A stretch of DNA of 64,000 bases from Furcasterigmium furcatum. Its lineage: Eukaryota > Ascomycota > Sordariomycetes > Glomerellales > Plectosphaerellaceae. Positions 57,410 through 64,000 of this stretch are shown piece by piece. Both the position numbers and the translations under genes were made by a program. Within the stretch, counting starts at the first letter, position 1. Every line of letters starts with the position of its first letter. The stretch is from NCBI GenBank assembly GCA_001599815.1, contig BCIA01000007.1:186001-250000 (forward strand), in the 5' to 3' direction. Under the pieces are notes generated by a model that was given only the letters and a program-made list of their open reading frames with translations, was not told the origin of the DNA and did no database searches.

Positions 57410-57841
57410 GTTGGGCAGAGACGGACAGGGATCGAGCCGGTGGTTTTGGTATTGATGCAGATGGGAACTTCTCCGAAGATCGTTTCGCGGGGTTTGATCT
57501 TCATGGTCGTTATCGGGACCGCCTGGGGGGATAGCCGCATCGGCATGCCAACATCCGCTGAACGTCGGATCTTGCACCGAGATCCGGCCGGGTGGATCAA
57601 CCCGCGCAAAACGCCGCCACACCCGGGAACAGGGCCAACAATTACGCCGCGATCTGTCTCTTTTCCGTTCCAGGATATTCAGAGCATAAGTATTCTTCTC
57701 ATTGTTTGTAAAGACTGCTGTCGAGTTTGCCGTTCCAGAACGCCGCGCAGAAAATGCAGAAAACCCCAGATCGCATCCATAAATTCTACAGCTTGCCGCA
57801 GTGCGGTACATGCCATGCCATGCCCAGAAGCGCCATGATGC

Positions 57842-59630
57842 TCAAATTGTGTCGGGCTCCCGCGACTTATCTCTGCTAAATAGCTTTGCCTCCGTCGCCT
57901 CAAAATCCCATGTCGGCGTGCGCTGCGCGAAGAGCCAGTCCAGCTCCTCGTACGTCCTACCCTTCGTCTCGGGCAGTCGGAAGAAGGCCCAGAGCAGCGT
58001 CAACGCAGCCGTGGCGCCCCAAAAGAACCCGGCATAACCCTTCAGGTTCAGCTGGCGAGGGTTCATAAAATACGGCTGGAGCGCGTTGGAGATGACGAGG
58101 ACGATGTAGTAGGAGTTGCGAGCCAGGCAGATCGTCTTCTGTCGCAGCCGGGTTGAGCCTACCTCGGCCGGGATGGTCCATCCAAGTTGGCCGACGGACA
58201 GCTGGAAGGTGAACGTCCAGACGAGGGTGAGAACAGCTTGTGTCATTCCGACCGCGTGAACAGACGTCCAGATGTTGAGAAAGCCGACAGACAGGAGGAT
58301 GAGGCACATCGCCATCATGCCTCGGAGGTAGATGAAGCGTCTCCCGTAGTACGGCATCAGCGCAAACCAATTGACCAGGGTGCCGACCAAGGCCATGGCA
58401 GTGCCGCCGATGTTCAGCCTGTATGTTTGGTCGGTCGTCAGGCCGACTTGTTGGAAAAAGTAGGTCGAGTTGTACGCAAATGCCGAGCCAGAGAGGACCT
58501 GGCCGGCGAAGGCGACGCAAGCGATCTCGGTTCGTCGGCGCTCGATGCCCCGCCAGCAGTCCCAGTAGCTGGTCCCCGCGGTCATCTCCATCTCGAGGTT
58601 GTTGGTGTGAACGATGGTGGAGAGCGTGGATCTGACGTTGACCTGGCGAGCGGACGTCCTCTGGAGACGCTTCAGGGAGCGCTCTGCTTCCTCCACGCGC
58701 CCTTTGCGTACCAGGTGCCACGGAGACTCGGGCGCAAATATTAATATCGGGATCAGGAGAGCAGGCCAGGTCCATTGAAGCGCAAAGGGAATCCGGTAGC
58801 CCCATTCGTCTGTCCGGTGGACGAGAGTGGCGAGCACACCGGCCGCAATCAGCTGCCCGATGATGAAGCACATGTTGGTCCAGGAAGTAAGGTACGATCG
58901 AAGGCACATCGGAAGGACTTCAGAAGCGTAAGCCGGGGCTGACGACGCAAAGATGCCCCACGGCAGCCCGCAGAACAGCTGGCCGATCATCAAGATGACG
59001 ATGTTGTCTGCAAAAAAGGTCATGAAGATGAAGCAGGACAGGACGGCCAGCGAGCCCACAATGACGCGCTTCTGACCGAGGTGTTCGACCAGGTAGCCGT
59101 TGACGATGGTGCCGAAGAAGCAGCCGACGGTGCTCGCGTTGCCGAGGGTGGCCTGCCACGCGGCGGAGAGCTGATGCTGTCCCTTGTTGTCGATGTACTG
59201 GCCGTACTTCTCCGCGAAGCTGGGGTATGCGAAGAAGTTGCCAATCAGGATTGCATCATAACCTAGGAATAGTGAGCCTACTGTCGTTGCTTCCGACCCG
59301 GACTCACGTACCCTCCATAATGACACACATGGAGACCATGAGGCTCCAGAAGATGGCCATCGGGTATGCCTTGATGGCTTCTGAGACGGTCAAGGCATGT
59401 TCGGCCTCCATCGCCTCCCTAACCTGGGCATCTGTATCGTCCTCGAAGAGTCCGGTGTTCCCAGGTCTTCCTTCGAGGCTGTCTCTCGAGTCATCCGAGG
59501 CGAAAGAGGCCGTTTCGGAGAGCAGGCCAACGCCCTCCGTGGGGTGGTCGAGATCACCGGCTGCGGGATGCGGAGATGGCGAACGAGGATGTCGTCCGGA
59601 CAATCCGCTCCCCCGAGAAGAAGACGCCAT
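57842..59630 (-). CDS. MFS sugar-porter transporter (alpha-glucoside type)
   Basis: Plasma membrane sugar transporter of 579 aa resembling fungal maltose/alpha-glucoside permeases. A Ser/Asp-rich cytosolic N-terminus of about 80 residues precedes the first segment (AIFWSLMVSMCVIMEGYDAIL). Family marks include WQATLGNASTVGCFFGTIVNG, PESPWHLVRKGR after segment 6, and PETKGRTYEELDWLF after the last segment. Exons 59630-59312 and 59262-57842 with a GTACGT...CCTAG intron in phase. Ends about 430 bp from the start of the aldo-keto reductase; both are on the minus strand. Confidence 0.92.
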
Positions 59631-61325
59631 TTTATGTGTTTAGTGAGTCGTCAGTCGATGCGATGGATGCCAAGGTCGAGCATTCCTCCACCGTACCGGT
59701 CTGTCGGGTCCGAAGTTGCTGGCTCAATGAGCCAGGTTCACCGTGCCATTCGCGGCGGCTTTCTGAGTCTTGTAGATATCGCTTGAGATCGTGGTGTGAT
59801 GCATGAGACCTGAGGGCGGTCGATGGAATGTCCGATGGAGATAGATGTGTGAGCAGTGAATCCGCAAGATGACGCCTGGCGTTTCGCGCGGTGATCGCGG
59901 TGACGTGACCTTCGGGATCCGTCACCTGAACTCGGCTGCTCCCAAGATTGGTGGAGAACTGTGAGATGATTGGACAAAATCCACACTATACCAACCAATG
60001 GTGCGCATTGAGTTTGAGCCAGTCAGCTCTCTCGTAGTCCGATCAGCCCCAGCGGGATTTGGGCTTGACACCCTCACACGATTCCAGGGAAATGTTGGCA
60101 ACCGGAGGATCCCAATGTAGATAGATATTCCTTGCGCATTGAAACCTGCATGTGTGAGAGAAGAGCCATTCCGACGGTTCGACCCGTGTTCCACGCCGGG
60201 CCGTCGCGACGACGCCTTGCTCCGAGACCAAACCCGGCGAGAAGCCAATCAGCCACTCCGATTCCCGCCCACGCCTCAACTTGCGCAGCTTGATGCGGCA
60301 GATGCACGGCAACTATTGCATGCCCTACAAGCGTGCGAGCCAAGATGGACATTATCGGGACTTGGCACTAGCGGCTTTGAGAAGTCAATATTGGTGCCAT
60401 AGGGACGGTGCCGGGGACGCTGGGAGTACTTAAAGTCTTCCATGGCCGCCTCGAGGGTCTCTGGCAGAAGCTGGGACGCTCTAAACGCTCGATCTTACCT
60501 TGTCATCTTTTTCAAATGTCATTTCATCAACCTGAAAACGGGTTGAGGGGTCAAGGTCCACGTGGACCAACCCATCGGGTTCAAACTGGGTGACTTGAGC
60601 TGAGCTTGAGGCTCTTCAGCTGCAACCTCAACCACGACATCACCCTCGCACGCGATGGTTGGCAACCGAACCTCAAACCATCGATGGGATTCCAACTATC
60701 CGACAACTATCTATCATACAGGGCAAAACATGTCTGAGTTTCCAATCGGACGCCAAACCCGGCATCAGTTGCAGCATCGACGGTCGACTATCCGGCATGC
60801 GTTCCCCCTTGGAACCCAGACCTGAAGGATGAAATTCGTCAAGACATCCCGACAAAACATGGGTCGAGCAGTCACCATGCTTCATCATGCCTCCCTCAGC
60901 ACCAGAGGCCCGCCGCTACAACCTGGCTGCTTCGAACTCCGCCTGCCATCTGATGGTTCGGATGGCACCACCAACCTGCCAGGCCCTTGGCCGAGCCGTT
61001 GGCAGCTGGCAATCCCGACGCCAGCCCCGAAACGCCATGCACGAGACAGGAGAAACCCCGCTTCCTCCCCATAACCGTCCACTTAGCCGAGCACTCTAAA
61101 CGGCGGGGCTCCGCGTGTTCCACAGGACGGTGCGCCTGACCACTCAGGCCATGTCAAAGCCTTGGGGCGAGACCCTCGGGACCTCAGCTGTTCATTGAAG
61201 CTTTCCCCGCGACGACTCGCGACACGGTCAACCCACCCCGACGACTAGCTGCAAAGTCTCGCGATCTGTGCCCCGTGGTCCCCTCTCCAAGCTCCTCGGA
61301 CGATGCGGTCAAGAGGACCCGAGAG
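59631..61325. other. Divergent intergenic region (1.7 kb)
   Basis: Between the sugar transporter and the last regulator. No supported gene; several short frames in the second half are chance. A short upstream open frame overlaps the regulator start. Confidence 0.45.
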
Positions 61326-61329
61326 ATGA
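61303..61329 (+). promoter_or_regulatory. uORF overlapping the regulator start
   Basis: A nine-codon frame (ATG at 61303) ends in TGA at 61327-61329, overlapping the regulator's ATG at 61326 as ATGA. If within the 5' leader, it could reduce translation of the regulator. Confidence 0.4.
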
Positions 61330-63160
61330 GGTACTCCACTGCTTGTTCAGCCTGCAGGTAAGGCTCTCCCTCCGCCTCCAGCTGGTTCCGTTCTCTCGGC
61401 GGCGCAGCTCATCGCGAGACTCGTACCTGAGCTGACACCACCTGCCGCATGAAGGGCTCGAAGGCGGAAATGCGAGGTGCCCGTGACAGGCGGCCAGTGC
61501 GTGTACTGCGCGGCCCAGAACATCGCCTGCTCTCGTGCCGGCTCCATCATCCAGCCGAAGGCTCCTGTGGCCCCTATTGCGCCCTCCCCGCCGCCGCCGC
61601 CGCCGCTTCCTGTGATGAGGGAGGTGCCGACAACCGGGATGCCGGAACTGCTGAGTCCGGTGCCGCGAGGCATATCCCCACAGGCTGCCGTCCAGGACAA
61701 GGCGCTGTGCTTCGAGCTGGTCGAGCTTTACTTCAAGTACATTCATGACCAGCTTCACTCACTCTTCCACCGGCCCAGCTTCATGCTCGACTTGCATGAG
61801 GGCACAGCCCCCCTGGTGTTGGTGTACGGCATGATGGCCATGTCGGCGAGGTAAGCATCCCATAAATACATTCTCGATAGCTTGCTCACCACCTCCCAGG
61901 TTTTCATCTCATGTGGTCTTCCACGGCATCCCTCCCATGGCCCGCGGGGAGGCGTTCGCTACCGAGTGCAACGTGCTCTTGAACCTGCGAGACGTGTCTC
62001 TCACGACGATCCAGGCCTGCGTGCTGCTGGGCGCCGTCAGCATTGTCGAGGGTGAAGCCGGAGCCGAGACGGTGCTGTATGCCGCCGCATGTCGAATCGC
62101 CAACTTTCTGGACCTCCCGAACATGCCCACGCCGGATCCGTTGCAGCGAGAGATTCACGTTCGAGGTAAAGTCTCAGCCGCGCTTCATCCCCACGACAGA
62201 AATATACTGACTCGGCCTCAAGTGTACTGGTCTCTGTGCATGATTGACGTGTGGTCTTCGACGGGCGTAAATCTGCCGCGCCTCATGAACCGCCGCCTCG
62301 ACATCCCCCTGCCGATGAACGAGTCGACATTCCTGAACATGAGTCGAGCAAGCAGCAATCCCTTTGATTTCATACTCTCGCCAAACCGTGAAGATTCGCT
62401 TCTTGGCCAGAACATCAAGCTCAACGGAATCCTCATGAAGGTCAACGACGCCATCAAGGCCCTGACCTCCGACTCGACCGTCACCAACATCGACGAGACT
62501 GTCTCGTCCCTCTCCCAGGAACTCGAGGCCTGGGAGATCGCTCTGCCGCCTAACATTCGTGATACCCCTTCCAACCTGCACGCGTTTGCTTCTCAAGGCC
62601 AAGGCCGCATGTTTATTTCCGTTCACGTCAGCCATTATCATTTCAGCCAGCTCCTCTTCTACCAGTACCTGGACGAGCAGCAGCGGTTCCCCGCCTCGCT
62701 CACGGCGCAGGCGTTCGCCCGCAAGTGCAAGGACAACGCCGTGTCGCTGTCCCGCATCATCGACCTCGCAAACACCACCCCCGGCTGCGACTGCTTCTTC
62801 AACATGCTGGGCCACATCATCGTCATCACGTCCTCCGTGTTCATCCACACGCTCCTCTTCGAGACGGACGAGGCCGAGATCGCGGCAGCGCGGGCGCAGC
62901 TGGAGCGCAACTTCAACTCCCTCGTCACGCTGCGGCAGTACTGGCCGGCCCTGGAGGTGTGCTTCGCGCGGCTCAAGACGTTCCACGAGCTGTGCCGCAA
63001 GAGCACCAACACGAGCTACCGCATGGACAGGTGGATGCTGCGGTTCCTGACCGAGTTCGCGCGGCCCATCGACGAGAAGGAGCGGGAGGAGGAGGGCACG
63101 GTCGACCTCGACCGCTGGAGCATCGGGAACATTGGCATCAGCCCGGAGAACTGGGCGTGA
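61326..63160 (+). CDS. Zn2Cys6 transcription factor
   Basis: Nuclear regulator of 543 aa. Exon 1 (61326-61357) is 32 nt and carries MRYSTACSAC; the acceptor at 61454, not the one nine bases later, gives CSACRARRRKCEV and the correct CX2CX6C spacing. The cluster ends GGQCVYCAAQNIAC, followed by a Pro-rich linker with six Pro in a row encoded by CCG repeats. The fungal_trans domain runs from DQLHSLFHRPSFMLDL to the end of the protein. Exons 61326-61357, 61455-61850, 61900-62165 and 62223-63160. The third intron is 57 nt, in frame and without stops, so unspliced message would also be translatable. No neighbour suggests a target beyond the sugar transporter. Confidence 0.88.
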
Positions 63161-64000
63161 GGGGGCGTCTGTCTGAGGTCGGGTTCGGGTATTTTAGTCA
63201 CGGCCACATCTATGTATCTATGTATGGGCACTGGGATATCAACGGAGGTAAGGAAGGCCATGGCTTGGCAGGCACGGTCACACCCATGACGAATTTACGA
63301 TATCAAGATCAAGGACCGAGCCCCCGTGCAACATGCTCGCGCCGCACATGGAAAGAATCCCTGAAGCGACCTACAGCGCTACTACCGGAGGAGGCGCCGT
63401 CGGATCCCGTCCCGAACGCGCACAGGCAAGGATCGATGACAGCGGCTTACGCGTGCCTGGTATTGGGCAGGGAGCGGCGGCACGCGAATGGAGAAGAAGA
63501 GCGCGCACGATCTGGATCGGCAAAGCTGTGGAGCATATTTCACTGCGTCGAGGAAGTGAGGCTCGGACCTGGTAAACGGTCGGCACGCAACCGAGAAGGA
63601 TGCGACGCTGCGCCGCGGGCGGTAAAGGGGGATCTACAGGAGGTGGTCCTGGCATCGTCTGATGTCTGCGAGCAGAGCCCGAAGGGGCATGCCAACCTGC
63701 ATGGAAACGGGTGATGCGGGCTGGCGGTGCATGAAGGGCGGCTTGAGGGGCGCCTGATGAGACGCGATGGCAGGCCACGGCGTTTGAATCTCGGGACTGG
63801 GCCCGATCGACGTCACTCTCTGCGCTGGAGGACGAAATTGGCGGTTGACGACGGAGACCTTGGCGATGAAGCAGATAAATTGGTACCAATTTTGACGCTG
63901 GGGGAGGGCCCCAGTGTTTCAGGGCACTGAGGCCTGGAGACCTTTTGGGAGTGTCCGACAGGGGCTTCTCGGCAGGGGAAGCCAATGGAAGGAGTTGGGG
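63161..64000. other. Right end of the window (840 bp)
   Basis: No gene supported; minus-strand open frames here are Pro/Arg-rich and look like composition artefacts. Confidence 0.45.

Noticed and set aside
63371..63985. 204-aa minus-strand open frame at the right end
   Set aside because: Pro/Arg/Ser-rich, no domain, no start context.
1..64000. tRNA, rRNA, CRISPR or intact transposon
   Set aside because: I looked for B-box-like motifs, terminal repeats and transposase motifs and found nothing convincing; a dedicated search would be more sensitive.

Overview
The window is genomic DNA of a filamentous ascomycete (Pezizomycotina, perhaps Sordariomycetes). The evidence is short spliceosomal introns of about 46-85 nt with GT(A/G)NGT donors and CTAAC/CTGAC-type branch sites, several fungus-only Zn2Cys6 transcription factors, and fungal families such as an HRI1-like protein, a MirB-type siderophore transporter, a fungal LtrA protein and a MAO-N-type amine oxidase. 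I see no ribosomal RNA, tRNA, CRISPR array or intact transposon. I joined exons by hand and checked most models for reading phase.

Layout: 0.3-8.1 kb holds an unusual transcription factor with two zinc clusters (354-4027, -), an HRI1-like gene and a nine-exon amino acid transporter. 8.1-15.1 kb holds a probably decayed gene, a secreted Cys-rich protein with a peptidase-M15-like signature, an Hsp31/HchA glyoxalase III and an alpha/beta hydrolase, separated by long gene-poor stretches. 15.6-23.8 kb holds a HeLo-like/ankyrin protein followed by two large divergent genes of unknown function.

23.9-32.8 kb looks like a metabolic group: APC permease, phytanoyl-CoA-dioxygenase-like Fe(II)/2OG enzyme, Zn2Cys6 regulator, GMC oxidoreductase and dienelactone hydrolase. 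33.6-50.1 kb is a second, richer group: Zn2Cys6 regulator, dienelactone-hydrolase-like/SnoaL-like protein, flavin amine oxidase, EutQ-like cupin, a second Zn2Cys6 regulator, GABA/choline-type permease and a choline-monooxygenase-like Rieske oxygenase, then a siderophore transporter. Import (permease), Rieske hydroxylation or N-demethylation, amine oxidation and small-molecule processing by the cupin and SnoaL proteins would form a coherent route for an amine or quaternary ammonium compound. A perfect CGG-N8-CCG dyad lies in the divergent amine oxidase/cupin promoter, and its ATTCCGAG half recurs twice in the permease/Rieske promoter. This group is the best candidate in the window for an undescribed system.

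51.4-63.2 kb holds a protein of unknown function, an LtrA-family membrane protein with a repetitive Gln/Pro/Tyr tail, an aldo-keto reductase, a sugar-porter MFS transporter and a last Zn2Cys6 regulator. Five Zn2Cys6 genes carry six zinc clusters in 64 kb, which suggests an accessory, metabolically specialised region.
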